From Dehalococcoidia bacterium (GTDB taxonomy: Bacteria > Chloroflexota > Dehalococcoidia > Dehalococcoidales > DAOWKM01), in NCBI GenBank assembly GCA_030643695.1, contig DAOWKM010000058.1, forward strand, positions 1 through 8,077: a stretch of 8,077 nucleotides of DNA, written 5' to 3'. Positions 1-5,565 of this stretch are shown in pieces (position 1 is the first letter of the stretch; each line of letters begins with the position of its first letter). The position numbers and the translations under genes are program-made. The notes beneath the pieces are model-generated. The model searched no databases. It saw only the letters and a program-made list of their open reading frames with translations, and was not told the origin of the DNA.

Positions 1-543
1 AGCCAATGGTAGTCCGGGCATACATCATGTGCTGGCTCGCGTTTTCAAGGATGTTTTACCACGCTATAAGACTATGAAGGGTTATTATGCTCCGCGCCAG
101 GCAGGCTGGGATACCCATGGGCTGCCGGTGGAGCTAGAAGTAGAAAGAGAACTTGGCTTTTCGGGTAAGGCGCAGATTGAGGAATATGGAGTTGACAAAT
201 TTAATGCCCGCTGCCGGGAGAGCGTTTACAGTTACCTTGAAGAGTGGGAGACAATAACTGAACGTATCGGCTTCTGGATTGACCTGGAGCATGCCTATAT
301 CACCATGGACAACACCTATGTTGAAACCGTGTGGTGGGCATTAAACTGGTCAACCCCGTATTCCTCAATCTGCGCCTTGCCAGAAAAGCCTAGTTCCTGT
401 TCCACCTCTAATTCTACGGGCAATCCATGCGTATCCCAACCTGCCTGACGCGGAGCATAATAACCCTTCATTGCCTTATAGCGTGGTATAACATCCTTGA
501 AGACACGAGACAGCACATGATGGATACCCGGGCTGCCATTAGC
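1..543. repeat. Diverged inverted repeat formed by two ileS pieces
   Basis: The left arm is about 2-208 and the right arm about 337-543 in reverse complement, with 128 nt of unique ileS sequence (209-336) between them. By eye there are about 30 mismatches in about 207 aligned bases, no gaps, and only five amino-acid changes. The mismatches are therefore mainly synonymous, which shows that both arms evolved as coding ileS. The join lies in ggcattaaa (337-345), which fits both the + copy (codons for WWAL) and the reverse complement of the - copy (FNA codons). Confidence 0.85.
2..448 (+). CDS. ileS: Isoleucyl-tRNA synthetase, internal N-terminal fragment, broken at about 345
   Basis: The frame enters from the left edge (codons start at base 2) and reads ANGSPGIHHVLARVFKDV, then the KGYYAPRQAGWDTHGLPVE region, then RIGFWIDLEHAYITMDNTYVETVWWAL. 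These are the HIGH-type signature (GIHH) and the following catalytic-core blocks of class Ia IleS of the long 'PPTANG' type. IleS charges tRNA-Ile in the cytoplasm. True homology stops at about base 345, after WWAL. The last ~34 codons, to the stop at 446-448, are an antisense reading of the second ileS piece and are not protein-like. Normal IleS of this type is about 1,000 residues, so most of the gene is missing here. A start at the internal GTG (29) is not biological, since the gene continues beyond the window. Identity as IleS is secure. Whether the join is natural is not. Confidence 0.85.
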   Translation, partial: ANGSPGIHHVLARVFKDVLPRYKTMKGYYAPRQAGWDTHGLPVELEVERELGFSGKAQIEEYGVDKFNARCRESVYSYLEEWETITERIGFWIDLEHAYITMDNTYVETVWWALNWSTPYSSICALPEKPSSCSTSNSTGNPCVSQPA

Positions 544-690
544 GGTAGGTGGTCCCTCATATAATACAAAGCGAGGAGCGCCTCGCCGAGCCTCAACACT
601 ACGCTCAAAGACATTATTTTCTCTCCACAGGCGAAGTATGTTCTCCTCAGCCTGTGGGAAATTCACCCGGCTACTTACTGAATGAAACAC
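316..690 (-). CDS. ileS: Isoleucyl-tRNA synthetase, N-terminal 118 residues, truncated by inverted join
   Basis: It starts at GTG (690-688) and reads MFHSVSSRVNFPQAEENILRL, then YEGPPTANGSPGIHHVLSRV (class Ia HIGH-type motif GIHH at residues 55-58), then GWDTHGLPVELEVEQELGFS. This is the normal amino end of a long-type IleS. A weak SD (AAAGG) lies about 9 nt upstream. Homology ends at residue 118 (FNA, base 337). The last six codons read through the other ileS copy backwards and stop at 316-318. The gene follows jag by 142 nt and is preceded by a T-box element, the expected regulator of an aminoacyl-tRNA synthetase, so this copy has the native 5' end. It differs from the + strand copy at 5 of 69 shared residues. 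As it stands it cannot make a working enzyme: the rest of the catalytic domain, the editing domain and the anticodon-binding domain are absent. Confidence 0.85.
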   Translation of the reverse strand: MFHSVSSRVNFPQAEENILRLWRENNVFERSVEARRGAPRFVLYEGPPTANGSPGIHHVLSRVFKDVIPRYKAMKGYYAPRQAGWDTHGLPVELEVEQELGFSGKAQIEEYGVDQFNAHHTVST

Positions 691-710
691 CTAAAAAAAC
701 CTTTCTGTAT

Positions 711-736
711 AAAAAATCCCGCCTTCCGGGACGGGA
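711..736 (-). terminator. Intrinsic terminator of the ileS T-box leader
   Basis: On the - strand TCCCGTC (736-730), loop CCGGAA (729-724), GGCGGGA (723-717), then six T (716-711). This is a 7-bp GC-rich stem with one G-T pair, followed directly by a U-tract, in the position a T-box terminator takes about 20 nt before the ileS start codon. Confidence 0.75.
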
Positions 737-781
737 CTTATCATACCCGCAGTGCCACACTCCTACTCTTCTTGTCACTGC
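711..781 (-). promoter_or_regulatory. T-box antiterminator/terminator in the ileS leader (short leader)
   Basis: Read on the - strand, 758-746 is GTGGCACTGCGGG, which matches the T-box core consensus (GTGGNACCGCG). It is followed by TCCCGTC (736-730), which can pair either with the T-box GCGGG (antiterminator) or with GGCGGGA (723-717, terminator). T-boxes sense uncharged tRNA through the specifier codon in Stem I and the tRNA 3' end at the UGGN bulge, and let the synthetase gene be transcribed when the amino acid is short. Position directly upstream of ileS supports the call. Oddities: only about 75 nt lie between the jag stop and the T-box core, too little for a canonical Stem I unless it reaches into jag, and I could not fold a convincing one. 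A competing pair, GCAGTG (781-776) with CACTGC (754-749), is also possible. Confidence 0.7.
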
Positions 782-794
782 CTCTTCAAGCTAA

Positions 795-823
795 AGATTA
801 CCACGCCCCCAAAAATAAATCAA
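795..823 (-). promoter_or_regulatory. Possible weak promoter upstream of the T-box
   Basis: On the - strand TTGATT (823-818), 17 nt, then TAATCT (800-795). The -35 fits four of six consensus positions and the -10 only three. If used, the transcript would begin near 788 and hold no room for T-box Stem I, so readthrough from the rpmH operon is the likelier source of ileS RNA. Confidence 0.2.
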
Positions 824-832
824 TTAAGCTAA

Positions 833-1498
833 TCACTCCTTTGGCCAAATAACTACCCTACGAGCCTCACCCTCGCCAATGCTCTGAGTAGTAACATCAG
901 GGTGGTCAGCTAAAGTAAGGTGGATAATGCGCCTCTCATAAGCTGACATAGGCTTTAGTGTAACCGATACTCTTCTAGCTTTCACCTGCTCCGCCATACG
1001 CCAAGCCAAAGCTTGTAATGCCTCGTAACGGCGTTGCTTATATCCTTCCACATCAATAGTTATCGGCACCCAAGCCTCCGTCTGATGAGCTACAATAAGC
1101 CTAACAATATACTGCAGGCAAGAAAGGGTCTGCCCATGCCGCCCAATCAAAATACCCAAGTCGTCGCCTTCTATATCAAAAGCAATAGGGGCAGTAGCAC
1201 CCTCCTTCTCATCAACAAGAGGCGCCGCCTGAGGCACAACAGAAGCAGTCACTCCCATCATAGTCAGCAAGGTCTCTAAGACATCCTTAGCTACCTCAAT
1301 CATATTACCTTCTTTCTCAGGCAGAGGCACTAACGGCTCTACCCTAATCCTGGCTTCCTCGGCACCCAGACCAAAGATACCTTGCCTACCTTCGCTTAGG
1401 ACGGTGACCTTTACTTCTTCTTGGTCGACGCCTAATTGCTCTAAGGCGCGTTGGAGTGCCTCCTCCACGGTCTTGGCGCTTGCCTCCAGACTCTTCAT
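833..1498 (-). CDS. jag: Jag/KhpB (EloR) RNA-binding protein
   Basis: It encodes 221 residues. Residues 1-52 form the Jag_N domain (MKSLEASAKTVEEALQRALE, then EGRQGIFGLGAEEARIRV). Residues about 65-150 hold a KH domain with its GxxG loop GRHG at 119-122. The C-terminal part is an R3H domain around AYERRIIHLTLADHP (186-200). Jag/KhpB is a cytoplasmic single-strand RNA-binding protein, linked in Firmicutes to cell elongation and division control together with KhpA. Length and domain order are normal for the family. The ATG (1498-1496) is preceded by AGGAAGAAGG, giving a good SD, and the N-terminus matches the family start exactly. The position directly after yidC is the usual one. Its first 113 nt are also read in another frame as the tail of YidC. 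Confidence 0.95.
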   Translation of the reverse strand: MKSLEASAKTVEEALQRALEQLGVDQEEVKVTVLSEGRQGIFGLGAEEARIRVEPLVPLPEKEGNMIEVAKDVLETLLTMMGVTASVVPQAAPLVDEKEGATAPIAFDIEGDDLGILIGRHGQTLSCLQYIVRLIVAHQTEAWVPITIDVEGYKQRRYEALQALAWRMAEQVKARRVSVTLKPMSAYERRIIHLTLADHPDVTTQSIGEGEARRVVIWPKE

Positions 1499-2342
1499 AG
1501 CTCAATCCTTCTTCCTGTGCCGAACTCGGCTCAGTGATGTCAGCACCAATATCAGCTTCATCTAGAGACGCTTCCTCTACCTGAGCGATGCGCCTCTTAT
1601 ACTTTTTATCTCTAATAACCCGTTTCTGTGCTGCCGCCCCAACCAAGCCACCCCACCCGGTAGCAAAATATTGAATAACAATCCTAATAACATTTGAAGT
1701 TACCCAGAAGAGAGCCAGCCCACTAGGAAATGATAAGGTAAAGAGGGCAAACATCATTGGCATCATCCACAGCATCATCTTACCCTGTGCCTGCTGTTTC
1801 GGGTCAGCAGTAGCTGGCATTACCATCTTTTGCTGCATCCACATCGTGCCCCCGACCAGAAGAGCCAGAAGCATATCACCCCTAGCTAAGTTCAGCCACA
1901 GGAAGCTATTCCCCAAAGGCAGTGTAGAATATACTATCGGCCAGGAATAAAGATACTGAGACAGACTCAGGAAATTCTCAGGGATTACCGCTACCAGCCG
2001 CATAATTGACTGATAAAGGGCTATCCAAATGGGCATCTGGATTAACATCGGCACCAGGCAACCAGCCGGACTCATCCCCGACTCCTTATACATCTTCATC
2101 TGCTCCTGAGCTAGTTTCTGCTTATCCTTGGGATGTTTCTTCTGAAGCTCAGCAAGTTTGGGCTGGACTTCCTGCATTGCCTTACTAGCCTTAAGCTGCT
2201 TCTGAGTAAGCCGTAGCATCAAGCCATTAACAATAACCGTCAGAAGGATAATGCTGAGCCCAAGGCTATTGAATAAATAACCAGACAGCGCAATGAGGGC
2301 ATTTATCATCGGCTGCACAATGATTAAGTCCCATATACCCAA
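1386..2342 (-). CDS. yidC: YidC/Oxa1/Alb3 membrane protein insertase, with basic C-tail overlapping jag
   Basis: It encodes 318 residues and inserts membrane proteins into the cytoplasmic membrane, alone or with SecYEG. It lacks the large periplasmic P1 domain of proteobacterial YidC, as in Gram-positive types. Visible parts: N-terminal hydrophobic segments (about 5-43); the conserved groove arginine R44 in LMLRLTQKQLKASK; a long cytoplasmic helical hairpin (46-90); MSPAGCLVPMLIQMPIWIALY (90-110); and further membrane segments at about 155-175 and 190-225 (ending FPSGLALFWVTSNVIRIVIQ). Residues after 240 are cytoplasmic and charged. The start is TTG (2342-2340) with GAGG nine bases upstream, and that SD overlaps the stop of the preceding gene. 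The final 36 residues (from about 283) overlap jag and carry 15 Lys/Arg in the last 33. A one-base indel near 1500-1560 would instead end the protein at a TGA just before the jag ATG, so the tail could be an error. Confidence 0.93.
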   Translation of the reverse strand: MGIWDLIIVQPMINALIALSGYLFNSLGLSIILLTVIVNGLMLRLTQKQLKASKAMQEVQPKLAELQKKHPKDKQKLAQEQMKMYKESGMSPAGCLVPMLIQMPIWIALYQSIMRLVAVIPENFLSLSQYLYSWPIVYSTLPLGNSFLWLNLARGDMLLALLVGGTMWMQQKMVMPATADPKQQAQGKMMLWMMPMMFALFTLSFPSGLALFWVTSNVIRIVIQYFATGWGGLVGAAAQKRVIRDKKYKRRIAQVEEASLDEADIGADITEPSSAQEEGLSYEESGGKRQDRGGGTPTRLRAIRRRPRRSKGHRPKRR

Positions 2343-2353
2343 TGAAATTTACC

Positions 2354-3532
2354 TCACTTACCAGTTACTGGAAGACTCCACAGGCTTACCCCCGTCTGCA
2401 CATTCAAGGCATAAAGGGTTTGGTCGTTAGCATAAATATATACAACCCCGTTGCTGAAGCAAAGAGGAGCATATACCTTTGCCTCCAGGTCTTTCAGCTC
2501 CCTCTTCTGATTATTCCCGGTATCTATAGAGTATACTTTACCTTCTTCTGAGGCAACAATGATTGAGCTACCAACTGAAACAGGCGATGAGCTAATCGGG
2601 CTTCCCAGGTCAAACTCGGCTACCTTGTCACCATTTTTAATATTTAGGGCATAAACCCTGCCGTCAAGGCAGCCGGCATAAATGGTGTTATTACACACCA
2701 CCGGTCTTGCCCAGAACCAATTCTCAGCCTTGAATTTCCATATCAGGCTGCCATCGGTAGCATCTATGGCATAAAAATACCTATCAAAGGAACCAACATA
2801 AACGCTATTATCATAAATCAAAGGAGTGGAAATAATGGCTCCCTCAGTTTCAAACTCCCACTTTTTGCTGCCATCAATGGCACTCAGGGCATAGAGCTTC
2901 TTATCAAAGGAACCTATATATAGTGTGTCGCCATCAATGGCGGGGGTTGACCAAATCTTGTCTCCAGTTTGAAACTCCCATTCTTCATCGCCAGTAGCCG
3001 CATCCAATGCATAAAGCTTTCCGTCAGAAGAACCAATATAGACCTTACCCAAGGCTACCTCAGCTCCGCCAGCAATGGGTTGAAGATTGCCTTGACGGGG
3101 GTATACCCACCTCAACGCACCTGAGCTAGCATTAATGGCATAAATCTTGCCATTATAGCTGCCAACATAAACCAGCCCTTCCTCTACATTGATTGCCGGG
3201 GTGCCATAAATAGCTGCTGAAGATGTTGGTGCCGCACAGCCCATTCCACCGGCTGGCTTTGATGTTTCCAAGAGAACATCCCACAGGTAACTACCTGATG
3301 TATTCACGGCAACAAGCTTAGCCTCTGTGGCTGGCGCGGCACAGCCCATTCCACCGGCTGACTTTAAGATAGGACACAGATACAGAACTCCGTTAGCTAC
3401 TGCTCCCCCTGACCCGCCTTCAGGCGTGCTCTTGATTCCAATACACCCTAAAGCGGTTATCCCGCACAGAAGAAGTATAACCAGTAGGAGTAACCCCTTA
3501 CCTAGCCACACTCTATTATGCCTAATCCACAT
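2354..3532 (-). CDS. PQQ-repeat (BamB-like) eight-blade beta-propeller lipoprotein
   Basis: It encodes 392 residues. A basic N-terminus and hydrophobic stretch (GKGLLLLVILLLCG) lead to a lipobox ending TALGC with C30, so it is probably a lipoprotein anchored outside the membrane; the A-L-G-C box is not ideal. About eight repeats of roughly 40 residues follow, with the pattern [VL]Y-GS-DGKLYAL-A-[TD]G---W-F at about 50, 121, 164, 204, 244, 284, 324 and 363. This is the PQQ-like propeller fold (Pfam PQQ_2/PQQ_3, BamB family). BamB acts in outer-membrane protein assembly in diderms, but such propellers have many roles and no cofactor-binding site or enzymatic role is visible. Two near-identical insertions GGMGCAAP (60-67 and 95-102) interrupt the first repeats. 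The ATG (3532) follows GGAGGGAG, an excellent SD, 17 nt after yidD. It sits inside an otherwise universal cluster, so a role in protein export or envelope quality control is inferred from position only. Confidence 0.9.
   Translation of the reverse strand: MWIRHNRVWLGKGLLLLVILLLCGITALGCIGIKSTPEGGSGGAVANGVLYLCPILKSAGGMGCAAPATEAKLVAVNTSGSYLWDVLLETSKPAGGMGCAAPTSSAAIYGTPAINVEEGLVYVGSYNGKIYAINASSGALRWVYPRQGNLQPIAGGAEVALGKVYIGSSDGKLYALDAATGDEEWEFQTGDKIWSTPAIDGDTLYIGSFDKKLYALSAIDGSKKWEFETEGAIISTPLIYDNSVYVGSFDRYFYAIDATDGSLIWKFKAENWFWARPVVCNNTIYAGCLDGRVYALNIKNGDKVAEFDLGSPISSSPVSVGSSIIVASEEGKVYSIDTGNNQKRELKDLEAKVYAPLCFSNGVVYIYANDQTLYALNVQTGVSLWSLPVTGK
3234..3360. repeat. Two 22-bp in-frame direct repeats within the propeller gene
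   Basis: The stretch 3234-3255 (gcacagcccattcc...ctg) recurs exactly at 3339-3360, 105 nt apart, which is 35 codons and keeps the frame. A few flanking bases also match. Each copy encodes the core of the GGMGCAAP insertion. The identity at DNA level is higher than between the blades, pointing to a recent duplication or gene conversion. Confidence 0.85.
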
Positions 3533-3549
3533 TTACTCCCTCCAAAATG

Positions 3550-3765
3550 CTAATCATCAGGCACAGGGTCATAGCCACCAGGGTGAAGTGGGTGGCAACG
3601 AGCTAGCCGTCTAACTCCCAGCCACCCCCCCTTCAACAGACCAAACTTCATGATAGCTTCATAAGTATATTGAGAACAGGTCGGGATAAAGCGGCAGGAT
3701 GGTAGCATAACCTGTGATAGGGTTATTTGATAAAGTCTAATTAATTTTAAGGCAAACCTTTTCAT
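3550..3765 (-). CDS. yidD: YidD membrane protein insertion efficiency factor
   Basis: It encodes 71 residues and contains the family signature LPSCRFIPTCSQYTYEAI (21-38), GWLGVRRLARCHP (47-59) and GGYDPVP, with the three conserved cysteines C24, C30 and C58. YidD is a small membrane-associated protein that assists YidC-dependent insertion. The N-terminal amphipathic basic helix (MKRFALKLIRLYQ) fits that role. The length is typical. The ATG (3765-3763) overlaps the rnpA stop as ATGA, with GAGGGG just upstream, so translation is probably coupled to rnpA. Confidence 0.95.
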   Translation of the reverse strand: MKRFALKLIRLYQITLSQVMLPSCRFIPTCSQYTYEAIMKFGLLKGGWLGVRRLARCHPLHPGGYDPVPDD

Positions 3766-4154
3766 CTCCCCTCGCTAAGAAACCCTCCAGCGTTAACCTC
3801 CGCCGAAAGGCATTGCCCTTCGTTAGTCTTCAGTAAATGAGCTCGGGATAACAAACCCTCAACCGATTTCCTCAGTTTGATATAATCAGCAGTAGCTGCC
3901 AACGGGCGAGCAATAAATATAATATCCCAACCGGCTTCAAGCGGTGTTAGCCGTAAGATTTCACGAAGCAGACGCTTTACTCTATTTCTTATTACTGCCT
4001 TACCCACTCGTTTGCTAACCGAAAAGCCATACCTGGAGAAATCAAGCCCGTTAGGTAACGCCTTCACCACCATTAAACTATCCACCCACGAGTTACCCTT
4101 ATTATAAACTAACTCATACTGTCCTGGCTTAGTAAGATATTCTTCACCTCGCAT
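3762..4154 (-). CDS. rnpA: Ribonuclease P protein component
   Basis: The protein part of RNase P, which trims the 5' leader of pre-tRNAs together with the RNA subunit. From the ATG at 4154 it is 130 residues: MRGEEYLTKPGQYELVYNKG, then FSRYGFSVSKRVGKAVIRNR with the diagnostic RNR motif (VIRNRVKRLLRE), then AGWDIIFIARPLA. That ATG places the conserved LTK..QYELVYNKG block where the family normally begins. An in-frame TTG at 4181 would add nine residues (MVNWLRVGL) but has no visible SD. The ATG has only a close, weak AGGA. The carboxy end (SAEVNAGGFLSEGR) is a little longer than usual. It overlaps yidD by 4 nt. Confidence 0.93.
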   Translation of the reverse strand: MRGEEYLTKPGQYELVYNKGNSWVDSLMVVKALPNGLDFSRYGFSVSKRVGKAVIRNRVKRLLREILRLTPLEAGWDIIFIARPLAATADYIKLRKSVEGLLSRAHLLKTNEGQCLSAEVNAGGFLSEGR

Positions 4155-4207
4155 TAATCCTACTCTTAACCAATTTACCAATAACGCAGTCGTTTATCAA
4201 GGGAAGG

Positions 4208-4231
4208 TTGAAGAGGCGATGTCCTCTTCAA
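4208..4231. repeat. Perfect 9-bp hairpin between rpmH and rnpA
   Basis: Inverted repeat ttgaagagg (4208-4216), 6-nt loop, cctcttcaa (4223-4231). On the - strand it lies in the rpmH-rnpA spacer with no T-tract after it, so it does not look like a terminator. An RNA-processing or stability element, lowering rnpA expression relative to rpmH, is a reasonable guess. No other feature was seen in the 143-nt spacer. Confidence 0.6.
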
Positions 4232-4297
4232 AAATTGCTCGCCCCCGCTGTTAACAGAGAATAGGACAAAGGGTCAGCCAAGGCGCTACTTACCGAG

Positions 4298-4438
4298 TCA
4301 TACTACAGTCAATCTCTCCCGACCCTTGAGTCGCCTTGCTCTTAGGACAGCTCGCCCACCTCGGGTGCTCATTCTCTTCAGGAAGCCATGCTCACGCTTC
4401 CTTGGAATCTTCTTCGGTTGATAAGTCCTTTTCGGCAC
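4298..4438 (-). CDS. rpmH: Ribosomal protein bL34
   Basis: It encodes 46 residues starting at GTG (4438-4436): MPKRTYQPKKIPRKREHGFL, then KRMSTRGGRAVLRARRLKGR, ending ERLTVV, stop TGA at 4300-4298. The opening KRTYQPKK and the MSTRGGRAVLRARRLKGR block are the universal bL34 signature. It is a small basic protein of the large ribosomal subunit, with normal length. A G-rich stretch (GGGGG) about 8 nt upstream serves as a modest SD. It is the first gene of the rpmH-rnpA-yidD-(propeller)-yidC-jag cluster, directly behind a consensus promoter. Confidence 0.97.
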   Translation of the reverse strand: MPKRTYQPKKIPRKREHGFLKRMSTRGGRAVLRARRLKGRERLTVV

Positions 4439-4462
4439 GCCAAACCCCCAATTGATTAAGTG

Positions 4463-4492
4463 ATTATACTTCCATCACCCCTCAACTGTCAA
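4463..4492 (-). promoter_or_regulatory. Consensus sigma-70-type promoter of the rpmH operon
   Basis: On the - strand TTGACA (4492-4487), 18-nt spacer, TATAAT (4468-4463). Both hexamers are perfect matches. Transcription would begin near 4456, about 18 nt before the rpmH GTG. This suits a highly expressed ribosomal-protein operon. Confidence 0.85.
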
Positions 4493-4514
4493 TGTGAAGA
4501 GTGGACTAAATTCG

Positions 4515-4523
4515 TGGTAGAAT
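4515..4523 (+). promoter_or_regulatory. Possible extended -10 promoter for the CCG/LUD/fumarase operon
   Basis: TGG directly followed by TAGAAT (4518-4523) fits TGn plus a five-of-six -10 hexamer, about 20 nt before the ATG at 4544. No good -35 is seen 17 nt upstream, which is tolerable for an extended -10 promoter. It would share the 105-nt divergent spacer with the rpmH promoter. Confidence 0.35.
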
Positions 4524-4543
4524 ACTGGCTGAGAAGATAAATC

Positions 4544-5560
4544 ATGCTACATAAGAAATCAAAAGGGTTAATCCCTTTGGGTCTGGTTTACTTGGTGGAT
4601 AACATCACCTCCAAGCACAATATATTAGGCGCCCCGAAGGGAGAAGGAGCCGAGTGGGCTAAAGACCTTAACCTTCCACAAGGGACAGAGACCATATTTT
4701 TTGCCGGATGCGGATATCAGTATACCAGCGGGCTTGAGTCATTGATGTCCCTTATACGAGGACTAGATAAAAGCGTAATCGGTGCCAATCTGCCAATGGG
4801 CATTGCCAGTTATCAGAAGAAGCTAGGTATTGACCTAGCTGGGATATACCGCAAAATGTTCGCCAAGGGTGATGATTCTGATGCCCAACCCCTAAGGGAT
4901 GCGGTTAATGTGCTGAGCAGTCTTGGCGTCAACTTTGGTTACCTGGCTGATGATGAGCCATGCTGTGGGGGGCTATTATACTACATTGGATTCGAGGAGG
5001 AGTTTATTAAAAACGCCCGGGAGATGTATAAAAAACTAAAGTCCCTTGGTGTGAAACGAATTATCAGCATTGTTCCCTCGTGTACCTATACCCTCGGTAA
5101 CCTAATCCCCGGTTATATAGAGGGATATGACCTAGAGGTCAAGCATTGGTCAGAGGTCGTCCTAGAAAATATCAGGTCCAGAGAACTACGATTTCCCGAG
5201 GAGGTTAAGGTCACATATCATGACCCGTGTCAGCTGGCTCGTTACCTAGGAGTGATAGAGGAACCACGCCAAATACTGAGGGCTATCAAGGGTATAAAGT
5301 TGGTAGAACCTGAGTGGACTAAAGGGGAATGGGCAACATGTTGTGGGGGTGGGGGAGGATTTGAGGTAGTCTTCCCTGAGTTAAGCCAGATGCTGGCAGT
5401 GAACCGGGTCAAGGAACTGCTTGAAACCGGAGCCCAGATTATCGTCACCCAATGCCCAGGTTGTATCATGCAACTAAAGGATGGGCTTAAACAACTAAAA
5501 ACCAATGGCGTGAAAGTCCTTGACCTGGCTCAAATCGTGGCTATGGCTATGGGGATATAA
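4544..5560 (+). CDS. Two-CCG-domain Fe-S protein, HdrB/HdrD/LutA-like
   Basis: It encodes 338 residues with two cysteine-rich CCG domains (Pfam CCG, formerly DUF224), as in heterodisulfide reductase HdrB/HdrD, LutA/LldE and GlpC. The first has AGC (C56), PCCGG (C140-C141) and PSC (C180). The second has DPC (C229), TCCGGGGGF (C266-C267) and CPGC (C304, C307). Such domains bind a non-cubane [4Fe-4S] cluster for disulfide chemistry or electron transfer. In the first domain the last motif is CTYT, so its second cysteine is missing. The leader (VYLVDNITSKHNILGAPKGEGAEWAKDL) resembles the linker between the ferredoxin and CCG parts of HdrD-type proteins, although no ferredoxin domain is present. 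It is cytoplasmic, with no signal or membrane segment. It ends 5 nt before a LutB-like gene, its likely partner. The ATG at 4544 has only a weak SD. The substrate is unknown. Confidence 0.85.
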   Translation: MLHKKSKGLIPLGLVYLVDNITSKHNILGAPKGEGAEWAKDLNLPQGTETIFFAGCGYQYTSGLESLMSLIRGLDKSVIGANLPMGIASYQKKLGIDLAGIYRKMFAKGDDSDAQPLRDAVNVLSSLGVNFGYLADDEPCCGGLLYYIGFEEEFIKNAREMYKKLKSLGVKRIISIVPSCTYTLGNLIPGYIEGYDLEVKHWSEVVLENIRSRELRFPEEVKVTYHDPCQLARYLGVIEEPRQILRAIKGIKLVEPEWTKGEWATCCGGGGGFEVVFPELSQMLAVNRVKELLETGAQIIVTQCPGCIMQLKDGLKQLKTNGVKVLDLAQIVAMAMGI

Positions 5561-5565
5561 ACCGG

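Noticed and set aside
549..794. 81-codon + strand frame over the ileS start and T-box
   Set aside because: It runs antisense through the ileS N-terminus and the leader hairpin and has no protein features.
1034..1279. 81-codon + strand frame across jag
   Set aside because: Antisense shadow of jag, with no SD and no recognisable protein.
4248..4257. 10-bp palindrome ctgttaacag as an operator
   Set aside because: Too short, single, and not placed relative to a promoter; expected by chance.
5341..5357. G-rich run as a possible G-quadruplex
   Set aside because: Only two long G-runs, fully explained by codons for the conserved CCGGGGG motif.
5242..5505. Antisense open frame within the CCG gene
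   Set aside because: Opposite strand of conserved cysteine motifs; the Pro run is the complement of the CCGGGGG codons.
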